Positions 26,652 through 37,080 are shown, numbered from the stretch's first letter. The stretch: 64,000 nucleotides of DNA from Candidatus Thiodiazotropha sp. (ex Myrtea sp. 'scaly one' KF741663) (GCA_025655555.1 JAHXIQ010000001.1:682001-746000), one strand, 5' to 3'. The notes: a model not told the origin generated them from the sequence alone. Program-made: numbers and translations.

Positions 26652-28358
26652 ATGAAGATGCATAAACCACGCATACTGGCCATCAAGTCCAGCACCTTGG
26701 CATGCCTATGTGCCTTTTTGCTGGGAATTTCAAACCAATTACTCGCCAGCACGGACCATGAAACCGGTACCGCGCCTGCCGACAGCGACATGAACTTCCG
26801 TATTGTCGAGGATACCCAACCGAGTATCCGCGACGATGGAGAGTCTACCGCTGACCATACCAAGTTCGAGATCCTGCAGGGTCCCTTCGAGAGCGGACCG
26901 GAAGTCACTAAAGCCTGCCTCTCCTGCCATACCGAAGCGGGCCGCCACTTCATGCAATCGATCCACTGGACCTGGGAGTACGACCATCCCGATACCGGTC
27001 AGAAGCTGGGCAAGAAGACGCTGATCAATACCTTCTGTACCAACGCCAAAGGCAATGAAGGCATGTGTGCCCAGTGTCATGCGGGCTACGGCTGGAAAGA
27101 TGAAAATTTCGACTTTACCAACCAGGACAACATCGACTGCCTGGTCTGCCACGACCGTACCGGTGCTTACTACAAAACTCCAAATAGCACAGGCAACAAG
27201 GCCTGCTCGGTGATGTTCGAGGGCAAACAACCTATCCCCTGGGAGAAGGTGGCGCAAAACGTCGGCAAACCAGGACGTGAAAACTGCGGTGCTTGCCACT
27301 TCTACGGCGGTGGTGGCGACGGGGTGAAACACGGAGACCTCGATTCATCTCTTAAGGCACCAAGCCGGGAGCTGGATGTCCATATGGATGCGGAAGGCCT
27401 CAACTTCGCCTGCACGACCTGTCATGTCACTCGTCAACATCTCTGGGCCGGCAGCCGTTACAACGTGATGGCTCATGATACCGAGGGTCTCGGTCTGCCC
27501 GGCGAGCGCCGCGATGTAGCCACCTGCGAGTCGTGCCACAGCGAGTCTCCCCATTCGAATACGGAACTGACGGGCATCAAGCTCAATGGTCATGTAGACA
27601 AGATCGCTTGTCAGACCTGTCATATCCCCACCATCGCCCGCGGCGGTGTCGCCACCAAGACCGACTGGGACTGGCGTACCGCCGGCAAGACAAAAAATGG
27701 TGAGGGCTTTAAGGAGAAGAACTACACCCAGGCCAACGGCGCTCACCGCGCCACCTATAAGTCGATCAAGGGCAGCTTCGAATATGGTGAAAACCTGGTG
27801 CCCCACTATGACTGGTTCGACGGGCAGATGGTCTATACCACCATAGAGACCAAGTTCGACCCCGCCAAGGGGCCGGTGGAGATCAACGGCTTCAACGGTT
27901 CCCACGAAGACGGACGTTCACGCATTTGGCCCTTCAAGCGCATGCATACGGTGCAGCCCTACGACAAGGGCAACAACACCATGGTCTACATGCATCTGTG
28001 GGGTGATGACGATGACGCCTACTGGGGTAACTACGACTTCGGCCGCGCCATCAAGGTCGGCATGCAGAAGAACAGCATCCCCTACAGCGGTGAGTACGAT
28101 TTTGTCGAAACCTACTCCTTCTGGCCCATCACCCACATGGTAGCACCCAGCGAGAACGCCCTCTCCTGCAATGAGTGCCACAGCCGCGAAGGTCGTCTGA
28201 ATGATCTTGAAGGCTTTTATATGCCGGGACGCGACAGCTTCCGCTGGCTCGATATCCTGGGTTATCTCGCGCTGGGCGGTGCGCTGATTGGCGTGTTGCT
28301 GCACGGCTTGCTGCGCAAGCTCTTCAGCAAGAAAAACCAGCAGAGGGACGCATCATGA
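26652..28358 (+). CDS. Octaheme c-type cytochrome, tetrathionate-reductase (OTR) family
   Basis: 568 residues from ATG 26652 with an export signal (AFLLGISNQLLAS). There are exactly eight CxxCH motifs, at about residues 89, 139, 163, 212, 254, 292, 320 and 506 (CLSCH, CAQCH, CLVCH, CGACH, CTTCH, CESCH, CQTCH, CNECH). The first is followed by TEAGRHFMQSIHWTWEY, as in the OTR family first studied in Shewanella, which reduces tetrathionate and also nitrite or hydroxylamine in vitro. A hydrophobic C-terminal segment (YLALGGALIGVLLHGLL) anchors it in the membrane. Its stop overlaps the cytochrome b gene (ATGA). Physiological substrate is uncertain. Confidence 0.92.
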   Translation: MKMHKPRILAIKSSTLACLCAFLLGISNQLLASTDHETGTAPADSDMNFRIVEDTQPSIRDDGESTADHTKFEILQGPFESGPEVTKACLSCHTEAGRHFMQSIHWTWEYDHPDTGQKLGKKTLINTFCTNAKGNEGMCAQCHAGYGWKDENFDFTNQDNIDCLVCHDRTGAYYKTPNSTGNKACSVMFEGKQPIPWEKVAQNVGKPGRENCGACHFYGGGGDGVKHGDLDSSLKAPSRELDVHMDAEGLNFACTTCHVTRQHLWAGSRYNVMAHDTEGLGLPGERRDVATCESCHSESPHSNTELTGIKLNGHVDKIACQTCHIPTIARGGVATKTDWDWRTAGKTKNGEGFKEKNYTQANGAHRATYKSIKGSFEYGENLVPHYDWFDGQMVYTTIETKFDPAKGPVEINGFNGSHEDGRSRIWPFKRMHTVQPYDKGNNTMVYMHLWGDDDDAYWGNYDFGRAIKVGMQKNSIPYSGEYDFVETYSFWPITHMVAPSENALSCNECHSREGRLNDLEGFYMPGRDSFRWLDILGYLALGGALIGVLLHGLLRKLFSKKNQQRDAS

Positions 28359-29056
28359 ATACACAAGCGAATAATGGCAACGGCACAAAGGTCAGGCAGA
28401 AGGGCGAGAAGCACTATGTGATGATCTACTCCCGTTACGAGCGTTTCTGGCACTGGTCCCAGGCGATGCTGATCTTTGTTCTGTTCTATACCGGACTTGG
28501 TCTGCACGGTCTGCACAACCTGCTCGACTTTCACCTGGCAGTCACCATCCATACCTATGCGGCGCTGGTCCTGATCGTGCTGTGGATCTTCACCACCTTT
28601 TGGAACTTCACCACCGGGCAGTGGCGTCAGTACCTCTTCAAAGAGGGCGTCATGAAGGTGATTCGTTTCTACGCCTACGGCATCCTGACGGGTGAACCCC
28701 ATCCCTATAAGAAAGGCCTGCAACGGAAACAGAATGCCTTACAGTCACTGGCCTACATGAGCTTCATGCTGTTGATCGGACCTGCACTCTGGGCCTCCGG
28801 CATGATCTATCTCATCTATGACCTGTGGAGCGGCTACGCCTGGTCGAGCCAGGGCCTGACCTTGATCGCCTTCGTTCACACGGCAGCGGCCTACCTGATG
28901 GGGACCTTCGTCATCATCCATGTCTACATGACCACAACCGGCAAGACCCCGACTCACTACATCAAAACCATGATCACTGGTTACGACAACGTAGAACTGA
29001 CCGAAGCGGAGAAGGCTTACATCGAAGAGACCCATGCCATATCCATGAAGGATTAA
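28355..29056 (+). CDS. Cytochrome b subunit partnering the octaheme cytochrome
   Basis: 233 residues of the cytochrome b561/Ni-hydrogenase-type b family. Four membrane spans carry candidate heme ligands: YERFWHWSQAM, AVTIHTYAAL, LIAFVHTAAAY and VIIHVYMTTTG. Family members oxidise quinol and pass electrons to a periplasmic redox partner. It is translationally coupled to the octaheme gene, so the two probably form a quinol-to-substrate reductase at the periplasmic face. Confidence 0.92.
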   Translation: MNTQANNGNGTKVRQKGEKHYVMIYSRYERFWHWSQAMLIFVLFYTGLGLHGLHNLLDFHLAVTIHTYAALVLIVLWIFTTFWNFTTGQWRQYLFKEGVMKVIRFYAYGILTGEPHPYKKGLQRKQNALQSLAYMSFMLLIGPALWASGMIYLIYDLWSGYAWSSQGLTLIAFVHTAAAYLMGTFVIIHVYMTTTGKTPTHYIKTMITGYDNVELTEAEKAYIEETHAISMKD

Positions 29057-29093
29057 GCGATCACAGATAGCCACTCAAGGTAATCACGATAAC

Positions 29094-29170
29094 GGTGCAG
29101 CAGGGCCGCACCCTACATACTGGCTGGTGTAATTCAGGCGTAAATTCCTAGGGTGCGGCCCTGCCGCACC
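29094..29170. repeat. Palindromic GGTGCGGCAGGGCCGCACCC repeat
   Basis: Left arm GGTGCAGCAGGGCCGCACCC (29094-29113) and right arm GGGTGCGGCCCTGCCGCACC (29151-29170) differ at one base. The 37-base loop is non-coding. It lies between the cytochrome b gene and proS and could also end transcription. REP-like by shape. Confidence 0.7.
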
Positions 29171-29241
29171 ATGCTAACCGTGACCCGCCACCCGAAGCGG
29201 GATAGAATCACGCCTTTTGACAACCAGGTTGATTGATCCCC

Positions 29242-30963
29242 ATGCGTACTTCCCAGTTCCCGCTGCACACCGTCAAGGAAACCCCTGCCGACGCCGAGAC
29301 CGCCAGTCATCAACTTATGCTGCGCGCCGGCCTGATCCGTAAACTGGCTGCCGGTCTCTACACCTGGCTCCCCCTGGGTCTGCGTGTGTTGCGCAAAGTC
29401 GAGCACATCGTGCGTGAAGAGATGAATCGTGCCGGCGCCCTCGAAGTGTTGATGCCCACGGTGCAACCCGCTGAGCTGTGGCAGGAGTCGGGACGCTGGG
29501 AGCAGTACGGTCCCGAGCTACTGCGCATGCATGACCGTCACAACCGTGACTTCTGCTACGGTCCCACCCACGAGGAGATCATCACCGATCTGGCCCGTAA
29601 CGAACTGCGCAGCTACAAACAACTGCCGGTCAATTTCTACCAGATCCAGACCAAGTTCCGCGACGAGATCCGCCCCCGATTCGGCGTCATGCGCGCGCGG
29701 GAGTTTCTCATGAAGGACGCCTACTCCTTTCACACCAACCAGGACTCACTGCAGGCCACCTATGAAGTGATGCACCAGACCTATAGCCGTATCTTCTCCC
29801 GCTGCGGTCTCGATTTCCGGCCCGTGGCTGCTGATACCGGCAGTATCGGCGGCAGCGCCTCCCACGAGTTCCATGTGTTGGCCGACTCGGGTGAAGACGC
29901 CATCGCTTTCTCTACCGACAGCGACTATGCCGCCAACGTAGAGTTGGCCGAGGCCGTCGCACCAGCCGGTGAGCGCCCCGCACCCGGCAGTGAGATGAGA
30001 CTGGTTGACACTCCCGACGCCCGGACCATCCAGGAGCTGGTGGAGCAGTTCGATCAACCTATCGAGCAAACGGTCAAGACACTGGTGGTGAAGGCGGCAG
30101 AGGAGATGGATACGGATCTGGTGGCGCTACTGGTACGCGGCGATCACGAACTCAACGAGATCAAGGCCGACAAGCTGCCCCAGGTGGCCTCACCCCTCTG
30201 TTTTGCTGATGAGGCTGAGATACGCGCAGCCATTGGTGCCGGTCCCGGTTCGCTCGGCCCGGTCAATCTACCAATCCCCTGCATTGTCGATCGCAGTGTA
30301 GCGAAGATGGCCGACTTCAGCGCCGGCGCTAACCAGGACGGTAAACACTATTTCGGTATCAACTGGGAGCGGGACCTGCCCGCCCCAATCGAGATCGCCG
30401 ATCTGCGCAATGTGCACGATGGTGATCCCAGCCCCGACGGCAAGGGCAACCTCACTATCGCTCGTGGCATCGAGGTGGGTCATATCTTTCAGCTGGGCAA
30501 GAAATACAGCGATGCCCTGAACGCCACCGTACTGGACGAAAACGGCAAGGCCGTGGTGATGACCATGGGCTGCTACGGCATCGGTGTGACCCGGGTGGTG
30601 GCTGCCGCCATCGAGCAACACCACGACGACAAAGGCATCACCTGGCCTGCCGGCCTGGCGCCTTTCCAGGTTGCCATCTGCCCCATGAAGATGAATAAAT
30701 CCCAGCGGGTCAAGGACACGGTCGAGAAGCTTTATGCCGAACTGGAAGCTGCCGGTATCGATGTCCTGCTCGATGACCGGGACGTCCGTCCCGGCTTCAT
30801 GTTCTCCGACATGGAGTTGATCGGTATCCCGCACCGTATCGTGGTGGGGGAAAAGTCACTGGATGAAGGCAAGGTGGAGTATCGTGGCCGCAAGGATGCG
30901 GAAAACAGCTTCCTGCCCCTCGATGAGATCATCGATCACATCAAGGCACAATTCGCAGGCTGA
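29242..30963 (+). CDS. proS: Prolyl-tRNA synthetase ProS
   Basis: Charges tRNA-Pro. 573 residues, the bacterial long form with an inserted editing domain (about 225-405). Class II motif 1 and 2 regions are [45 protein letters not shown] and [20 protein letters not shown]; motif 3 is [30 protein letters not shown] precedes the editing domain. ATG 29242 fits the family; an upstream TTG at 29233 is less likely. Ends 18 bases before a terminator. Confidence 0.97.
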   Translation: MRTSQFPLHTVKETPADAETASHQLMLRAGLIRKLAAGLYTWLPLGLRVLRKVEHIVREEMNRAGALEVLMPTVQPAELWQESGRWEQYGPELLRMHDRHNRDFCYGPTHEEIITDLARNELRSYKQLPVNFYQIQTKFRDEIRPRFGVMRAREFLMKDAYSFHTNQDSLQATYEVMHQTYSRIFSRCGLDFRPVAADTGSIGGSASHEFHVLADSGEDAIAFSTDSDYAANVELAEAVAPAGERPAPGSEMRLVDTPDARTIQELVEQFDQPIEQTVKTLVVKAAEEMDTDLVALLVRGDHELNEIKADKLPQVASPLCFADEAEIRAAIGAGPGSLGPVNLPIPCIVDRSVAKMADFSAGANQDGKHYFGINWERDLPAPIEIADLRNVHDGDPSPDGKGNLTIARGIEVGHIFQLGKKYSDALNATVLDENGKAVVMTMGCYGIGVTRVVAAAIEQHHDDKGITWPAGLAPFQVAICPMKMNKSQRVKDTVEKLYAELEAAGIDVLLDDRDVRPGFMFSDMELIGIPHRIVVGEKSLDEGKVEYRGRKDAENSFLPLDEIIDHIKAQFAG

Positions 30964-30981
30964 TTTGACTCCTCACACCCT

Positions 30982-31006
30982 AACCGGGAAACTAGCCCGG
31001 TTTTTT
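30982..31006 (+). terminator. Intrinsic terminator of proS
   Basis: AACCGGG and CCCGGTT arms with a seven-base loop, followed by further T (six in a row from 31001). Located 18 bases after the proS stop. Confidence 0.85.
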
Positions 31007-31049
31007 CATGCCCCAAGTGGCACAGCTATTTCATAGAGGCGAGCAGATC

Positions 31050-31565
31050 ATGACCAATCAGAGTTCCTTCACCCGCGATGAGTTGTTGAGTTGCGGCCAT
31101 GGTGAGATGTTTGGTCCCGGCAATGCACAGCTGCCGACGCCGAATATGCTGATGATGGACCGCGTCACTAAAATAGCGGATCAGGGCGGCGAGTTCGGCA
31201 AGGGCGAGATTCTCGCGGAACTCGATATCAATCCCGATCTCTGGTTTTTCGATTGCCACTTCCCCGGCGATCCGGTGATGCCTGGCTGCCTGGGTCTCGA
31301 TGCCATGTGGCAGATGGTGGGCTTCTTCCTCGCCTGGATCGGCAATCCGGGACATGGACGGGCACTGGGCGTAGGCGAGGTGAAATTCACCGGTCAGGTA
31401 CTGCCCACCGCCAAACTGGTCACCTATCAGATCAACATCAAACGGGTCATCAGCCGTAAGCTGGTGCTCGGAGTTGCCGATGGCGTCATGAAGGTCGATG
31501 GCCGGGAGATCTATACCGCCAAGGACCTGCGCGTGGGGCTGTTCACCTCCACCGACAACTTCTGA
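31050..31565 (+). CDS. fabA: 3-hydroxydecanoyl-ACP dehydratase/isomerase FabA
   Basis: Makes the cis-3-decenoyl intermediate for unsaturated fatty acids. Catalytic His in [20 protein letters not shown] with the following Asp; [17 protein letters not shown] follows. ATG 31050 gives 171 residues, close to the family's 172. FabB, its usual neighbour, is not in the window; a nucleoside transporter follows 12 bases later. Confidence 0.96.
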   Translation: MTNQSSFTRDELLSCGHGEMFGPGNAQLPTPNMLMMDRVTKIADQGGEFGKGEILAELDINPDLWFFDCHFPGDPVMPGCLGLDAMWQMVGFFLAWIGNPGHGRALGVGEVKFTGQVLPTAKLVTYQINIKRVISRKLVLGVADGVMKVDGREIYTAKDLRVGLFTSTDNF

Positions 31566-31577
31566 TCCCAACGGCCG

Positions 31578-32825
31578 ATGGCCAATTTGCAGGGACTGAG
31601 CGGACTGTTTTTGATTCCCCTGCTCGCCTGGCTGATCAGTGAAAACCGGCGTGCCTTCAACTGGCGAGTGCCTGTTACCGGATTGGCGCTGCAACTGATC
31701 ATCGCCCTATTGCTGCTCAAACTGCCTCTGTTCCAGGCGCTCTTCATTCAGCTCAATCAGATATTGTTGGGTATTCAGGAGGCCACGGAAGCGGGTACCC
31801 GTTTCGTCTTCGGTTATCTCGGTGGGGCTGAGGCACCGTTCATGGAGAGTGACACCGGCAGCACTTTCATCCTGGCCTTTCGCGCCCTGCCGCTGGTACT
31901 GGTGATCAGCGCCCTCTCGGCATTGCTCTTCCATTGGCGCATATTGCCGCTGGTGGTCGGACTCTTCTCACGCCTGCTGCAAAAAAGTCTGAATATCAGC
32001 GGTGCACTGGGCCTGGGGGCCGCAGCCAACGTCTTCGTCGGCATGGTGGAATCCCCGTTGCTGATAAGGCCCTATCTGACCAGACTCACCCGCAGTGAAC
32101 TCTTCAGCCTGATGACCCTGGGTATGGCCACCATTGCAGGCACCGTGCTGGTGCTCTACGCCAGTCTGCTCGAAGGCGTACTACCCAACCCCATCGGCCA
32201 CCTGCTGACCGCCTCGCTCATCTCCGCCCCGGCTGCTGTCATGATCTCCCGGCTCATGGTGCCGGAGACCCAGGCGGCAGGTACCGAAGGCAGATTGACT
32301 ATTTCCCAACCAGCCAACAGCAGCATGGAGGCGATCACCAATGGCACCATCGAGGGCTTGAGGTTGTTAGGCAATATCGTTGCCCTGTTGATTGTGCTGG
32401 TGGCCCTTGTCAGCCTGGTCAATCAGCTGATTGGACTCTTGCCCGAGGTCTCGAATGAGCCTTTGAGCCTACAACGGCTACTGGGCTGGGTGATGGCGCC
32501 GTTTGCCTGGCTCATGGGCATTCCCTGGTCAGAAGCGGTCACCGCCGGTTCACTGCTGGGCACCAAGACCGTCCTCAATGAACTGCTTGCCTACCTGGAG
32601 CTAATCCGTCTACCGGCGGAGGATATCAGTGAGCGTAGCCGACTGATCCTGACCTATGCCCTGTGCGGCTTCGCCAACTTCGGCAGTCTCGGCATCATGT
32701 TGGGGGGACTGGGTGCGATGGTACCTGAGCGTCGCAAAGAGATTGTCAGCCTGGGCATGAAATCAATCGTCGCCGGTACCCTGGCCACCCTGCTCACGGG
32801 TACGGTGGCGGGATTGGTCTGGTGA
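31578..32825 (+). CDS. Concentrative nucleoside transporter (CNT/NupC family)
   Basis: 415 residues with about ten membrane spans. It shows the family pattern: FVFGYLGG near residue 77, then FILAFRALPLVLVISALSAL, GAAANVFVGMVESPLLIRPY in the core, and YALCGFANFGSLGIMLGGLG at the C-terminal helix bundle. These import nucleosides with Na+ or H+. It follows fabA by 12 bases, suggesting a transcription unit of convenience. Exact nucleoside range cannot be read. Confidence 0.92.
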   Translation: MANLQGLSGLFLIPLLAWLISENRRAFNWRVPVTGLALQLIIALLLLKLPLFQALFIQLNQILLGIQEATEAGTRFVFGYLGGAEAPFMESDTGSTFILAFRALPLVLVISALSALLFHWRILPLVVGLFSRLLQKSLNISGALGLGAAANVFVGMVESPLLIRPYLTRLTRSELFSLMTLGMATIAGTVLVLYASLLEGVLPNPIGHLLTASLISAPAAVMISRLMVPETQAAGTEGRLTISQPANSSMEAITNGTIEGLRLLGNIVALLIVLVALVSLVNQLIGLLPEVSNEPLSLQRLLGWVMAPFAWLMGIPWSEAVTAGSLLGTKTVLNELLAYLELIRLPAEDISERSRLILTYALCGFANFGSLGIMLGGLGAMVPERRKEIVSLGMKSIVAGTLATLLTGTVAGLVW

Positions 32826-32918
32826 CCTAAATATTATAAAAGTGTCGGTTAAGCATGCGGCCTTTGCGCTTCATTGGGTTATATTCACACCGATTAACAG
32901 TATGCCGGAGCGATAGCG

Positions 32919-34886
32919 ATGAAGAGCCTGTGGAACGACAACGAAGCCTCAAGATGTGAAAGCGAGCTTGACCTGCGGGTCTACAGTTCGCGACTGCTAG
33001 GCTCGGATCCTTCCCTGGTACTCCATGGGGGCGGCAATACCTCAGTCAAAATCTCAGAAGAGGATCTCTTCGGCGAAGCGGAGGAGATCCTCTACGTCAA
33101 AGGCAGTGGCTGGGACCTGTCCACCATAGAATCAGCCGGATTCACCCCGGTACGCATGGCTCATCTGTTGAAGCTGGCACAACTGGATTTCCTCTCCGAC
33201 AGTGAGATGGTCAATCAGCTCAAGATCCATCAGACCCTTGCCTCGGCCCCCACCGCCTCGGTGGAGGCGATCCTGCATGCCGTGTTGCCCTATAAGTATG
33301 TCGATCACACCCATGCTGACGCTATTGTCACAATCACCAATACGAAGGATGGTGAAGCCCGCATCCGTGATCTCTATGGTGACCGGCTGGTTGTCATCCC
33401 CTATGTGATGCCTGGCTTCGATCTGGCCCGTATGGTTGCGGAACGCTTTCCCCGTGATGCCCACGAGGGCACGCTCGGCATGGTGCTGATGAATCACGGC
33501 CTGTTTACCTTCGGTGACAACGTACAGGTCTCTTATGAAAGGATGATTCGATTGGTGGACGAGGCGGAGTCTTACCTGCGAACACAGAATGCCTGGGAGT
33601 TGGCGCCAGTTGCTGAAGAGACTGAAATCGATAGCCAGTCCATCGCAACACTACGCCGCGGTATAAGCGATGTGGCCGGTTTCCCGGTAATTTTGCAGAG
33701 CCATCGAACAGAGGCTGAGATGAGCTTTTGCCAGCGTCCCGATCTTGCAGAGATTTCCCAACGCGGCCCCGCTACTCCGGACCATGTGATACGCACAAAG
33801 CAACTACCCATGCTGGGCAGCGAGGTCATGGACTATGTACTGGCCTATCAGCAATATTTCGAGGCCTACGCGGGTAACGCACGCACACCGGTGGAGATGC
33901 TTGACCCGGCCCCACGAGTTGTACTTGACCCGGCGCTAGGCATGCTCAGTGTCGGCAAGAACAGTCGGGAAGCCGACATTGTTGCTGATATCTACCGGCA
34001 TACGATGGAAATTATCCAGCGGGCGGAATCACTGGGAGGCTGGCAGGCACTCCCAGCAAGAGACATATTCGAGGTTGAGTACTGGGAACTGGAGCAGGCC
34101 AAACTGCGCAAGGATGGTGCCACGCCTCCGTTCCAGGGTGAGGTCGCCCTGGTCACCGGCGCGGCATCGGGCATCGGCAGGGCCTGTGTGGAATCCCTGC
34201 TCAATCGTGGTGCCGCGGTGGTCGGTCTTGATCTGGATAACGCTATCGCCTATCAGCACGACAATGCCGCATTTCTCGGTATTACCTGTGACGTCACAGA
34301 TAGCCAGGCAATCGTAAGCGCCCTTCAGCAGACAGTATTGCGATTCGGCGGCCTCGACATGCTGGTACTCAACGCTGGTATTTTTCCTGGCGGATGTCCG
34401 GTAGCCGAGCTCGAACACGAAACCTGGCGACAGGTCATGCAGGTGAATCTGGATGCAAATCTGCAGCTGTTGCGAGAGTCCTATCCTTTCTTGAAACAGG
34501 CACCCACCGGTGGTCGAGTCGTGGTGATCGGATCTAAAAATATTGCAGCACCGGGTCAAGGCGCTGCTGCCTACTCCGCTTCCAAGGCAGCACTCAATCA
34601 ACTGGCGAGAGTCACCGCACTGGAGTGGGCTGGCGATGGTATCCGCATCAACAGTCTGCACCCAGACGCGGTCTTCGACACCGGCATCTGGACAGAGGAG
34701 GTACTGGCCGCCAGGGCAGCACACTATGGACTATCGGTCGATGCGTATAAGAAGAGAAACCTGCTGAAGACCGAGATCACCAGCCGGGATGTCGCAGAAC
34801 TGACGGCTGAGCTTTGCGACCAGCGTTTTAGTAAGACTACCGGCGCGCAGATTCCCGTGGATGGAGGCAATGACCGGGTGATCTGA
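32919..34886 (+). CDS. Bifunctional class II aldolase / short-chain dehydrogenase
   Basis: 655 residues. Residues 1-400 are a class II aldolase/adducin domain: LVLHGGGNTSVKI, YVDHTHADAIVT with the zinc His pair, and VLMNHGLFTFG with the third His. Residues about 405-655 are an SDR dehydrogenase: VTGAASGIGRA, LVLNAGIFPGG and the catalytic YSASKAAL. The fusion is known in rhamnose or related sugar-acid catabolism (rhamnulose-1-phosphate aldolase / lactaldehyde dehydrogenase type), but no other sugar genes are nearby, so the substrate is uncertain. It is alone, 93 bases after the transporter. Confidence 0.92.
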   Translation: MKSLWNDNEASRCESELDLRVYSSRLLGSDPSLVLHGGGNTSVKISEEDLFGEAEEILYVKGSGWDLSTIESAGFTPVRMAHLLKLAQLDFLSDSEMVNQLKIHQTLASAPTASVEAILHAVLPYKYVDHTHADAIVTITNTKDGEARIRDLYGDRLVVIPYVMPGFDLARMVAERFPRDAHEGTLGMVLMNHGLFTFGDNVQVSYERMIRLVDEAESYLRTQNAWELAPVAEETEIDSQSIATLRRGISDVAGFPVILQSHRTEAEMSFCQRPDLAEISQRGPATPDHVIRTKQLPMLGSEVMDYVLAYQQYFEAYAGNARTPVEMLDPAPRVVLDPALGMLSVGKNSREADIVADIYRHTMEIIQRAESLGGWQALPARDIFEVEYWELEQAKLRKDGATPPFQGEVALVTGAASGIGRACVESLLNRGAAVVGLDLDNAIAYQHDNAAFLGITCDVTDSQAIVSALQQTVLRFGGLDMLVLNAGIFPGGCPVAELEHETWRQVMQVNLDANLQLLRESYPFLKQAPTGGRVVVIGSKNIAAPGQGAAAYSASKAALNQLARVTALEWAGDGIRINSLHPDAVFDTGIWTEEVLAARAAHYGLSVDAYKKRNLLKTEITSRDVAELTAELCDQRFSKTTGAQIPVDGGNDRVI

Positions 34887-34962
34887 GAAATCTTCAGACG
34901 ATTTATGTCCGCAAATCAACTCGGATATCTTTTTGCTTGTAGGCTGCCACCCTGCTGCACCT

Positions 34963-35919
34963 TCAACCCACTGCCGTCTCAATCGCCAACGGTTCCTCAA
35001 CAGGGCTCACACCGCTAAGGTCACAGGCCCTGATCGACTCCCAAAGCAGATTGATCGCCTCAGGTCTCGGAAAACTCTTACGCCAAGCCAAGGCGATCCG
35101 GCGCTGGGAGTTGTCCACCGCAAGCGGTCGCGCCGTCAGCAGATCCCAGGGCATCTGATCCAGACCGATGGCCGTATCAGGCAGCACAGTGATCCCAATG
35201 CCACTGGCTACCATATAACGGATAGTCTCAAGCGATCCGCCTTCCAGGTTTCTCTGTAGGCCGCCATCACCGGCACTCTTCTGCAGGCAACCAGGGCAGA
35301 TACGCAGCACCTGATCACGGAAACAGTGCCCGTCACCCAACAGCAGAACGTTTTCTCCCTTCAGTTGTTCCGGCTGTATGGTAGCCATGGCAGCCAGCGG
35401 GTGCCGGTTCGGCAACAACACCGAGAAGCCTTCGTCATAGAGTGGCCGGGTTTGGATGCCCGGCTCTTCGAAGGGATAGGAGATGACAATGACATCAAGC
35501 TCACCCTGTTTGAGTTGATCGTTCAGTATTGAGGTGAAATTCTCCCTGATGATCAATGGCATGCTCATCGCTTTTTGAGCCAGAATAGGCACAAGATGGG
35601 GCAGCAGATAGGGACCGATGGTATAAATGGCGCCAACTCTCAATGGCCCCGAAAGCTGGTCCTTACTCTGACTGGCCAGTTCACGAATCACTCCTGCCTC
35701 TTCAAGCACCCGCTGTGCCTGGGCAATGATGCGCTCACCGGCAGGTGTCAGGCTGACTTCGCCCTGGCCCCGCTCAAAAAGTCCGACGCCCAGCTCCTCT
35801 TCCAGCTTTTTCACCGCGACACTGAGTGTCGGCTGGCTGACGAAGCAAGATTCTGCGGCATGACCGAAATGTCGCTCTCTGGCGACGGCAACAATGTATC
35901 GAAGTTCACTGAGTGTCAT
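34963..35919 (-). CDS. oxyR: Hydrogen peroxide-sensing LysR regulator OxyR
   Basis: LysR-type regulator activated by peroxide. The N-terminal HTH reads MTLSELRYIVAVARERHFGH then AAESCFVSQPTLSVAVKKLE. In the sensor domain LGDGHCFRDQVLRICPGC places two cysteines at 199 and 208, the same numbering as the disulfide pair in E. coli OxyR. ATG 35919 gives that numbering; a GTG at 35952 would add eleven residues. It is divergent from cpdA across a 237-base AT-rich gap. Confidence 0.93.
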   Translation of the reverse strand: MTLSELRYIVAVARERHFGHAAESCFVSQPTLSVAVKKLEEELGVGLFERGQGEVSLTPAGERIIAQAQRVLEEAGVIRELASQSKDQLSGPLRVGAIYTIGPYLLPHLVPILAQKAMSMPLIIRENFTSILNDQLKQGELDVIVISYPFEEPGIQTRPLYDEGFSVLLPNRHPLAAMATIQPEQLKGENVLLLGDGHCFRDQVLRICPGCLQKSAGDGGLQRNLEGGSLETIRYMVASGIGITVLPDTAIGLDQMPWDLLTARPLAVDNSQRRIALAWRKSFPRPEAINLLWESIRACDLSGVSPVEEPLAIETAVG

Positions 35920-36156
35920 AAAACATAGTGTAGACGAAGCGATAGAATTCACTAATCGGCATCAGAAATGTTAACGCATCGTCAAAAAACGCGGAAAGTT
36001 TTGGAAAAAGTCACTAAGTTGAGGACAAATCTGTAAAAAAACGTGCTTTAGGTTTTTTTACTTTCATAAAAACTGATCTAATATTACTGAAATACATTAA
36101 ATTAGGTTTACTGGGTATAACAAGCTGTCAATTCTTGGTAGCCTAAAAACTCTTAC

Positions 36157-37008
36157 ATGAAACGCGTCATGCGCAGCAGTATAGATAATCAGCCTACAGC
36201 GCTTCGATCGGTGCCGGAGAGAAGTTTGAAGGTACTTCAACTCACAGACAGCCATCTCTACGCTGACCCTTCCCGCTGCCTGCTCGGCATCAATACCCTG
36301 GAGACGTTCGATCAGGTCCTGGCCCAGGCACTGCACGAACAGGGCACCCCTGATCTGCTGCTTGCAACCGGCGATTTGGTGCACGACGCCTCGGATACAG
36401 GTTACAAGCGTCTGCTGGGTCGTCTCAAACTCACCGGTATTCCTACCTACTGCCTGCCCGGCAACCACGACCTGCCGCACAAAATGAGGCAAGTATTAAA
36501 TCAGGACAACGTTCACACGTTGCCCAGCGTCCAGGCCAACGGGTGGTCTCTGATCTTTCTCGATTCAACCATCCCCGGCAATGAGAGTGGTAATCTCGAC
36601 AAGAAACAGATGGAGATGCTGCAGCTTCTGTTGGAAGCCCATACGGACAAACACACACTGATCTGCATGCATCATCATCCGCTACCGGTCGGCAGCCGCT
36701 GGATGGATACCATGACACTGAAGAATCCCGATCAGTTTTTCAACCTCGTTGGTCAGCACCCGCAGGTCAAGGCGGTCCTCTGCGGACATATTCACCAGGA
36801 GTTCCAAGGTGAGCACAATGGTGTCAAACTGCTCGGGACACCTTCTACTTGCGTGCAATTCATCGCCGGTCAGGACGACTTCGGTATCGATGCCTGTCCA
36901 CCAGGTTACCGCTGGTTGACGCTGCAACAGAATGGGGAGATTGAGACCGGACTCGGTCTGTTACCGGAGATTCCTTCCGGTCTCGACCTGGCTTCTATGG
37001 GCTACTGA
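36157..37008 (+). CDS. cpdA: 3',5'-cAMP phosphodiesterase CpdA
   Basis: Class III calcineurin-like phosphodiesterase that hydrolyses cAMP. Metal-binding motifs are complete: QLTDSHLY, ATGDLVHD, LPGNHD, MHHHPLP and CGHIHQEF. 283 residues, the family length. The GTPSTCVQF and PGYRWLTL region is typical of CpdA. It is divergent from oxyR and convergent with sfsA. Confidence 0.93.
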   Translation: MKRVMRSSIDNQPTALRSVPERSLKVLQLTDSHLYADPSRCLLGINTLETFDQVLAQALHEQGTPDLLLATGDLVHDASDTGYKRLLGRLKLTGIPTYCLPGNHDLPHKMRQVLNQDNVHTLPSVQANGWSLIFLDSTIPGNESGNLDKKQMEMLQLLLEAHTDKHTLICMHHHPLPVGSRWMDTMTLKNPDQFFNLVGQHPQVKAVLCGHIHQEFQGEHNGVKLLGTPSTCVQFIAGQDDFGIDACPPGYRWLTLQQNGEIETGLGLLPEIPSGLDLASMGY

Positions 37009-37080
37009 TCTGTGGAAAACCGGCTGAGGCGGAAGTGGCTACGCTGCCATTAACCCCTCTTTCTTTCGAAAAGCACACAG

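Noticed and set aside
34029-34724. 231-codon frame on the minus strand
   Set aside because: Antisense to the aldolase-SDR gene; no motif.
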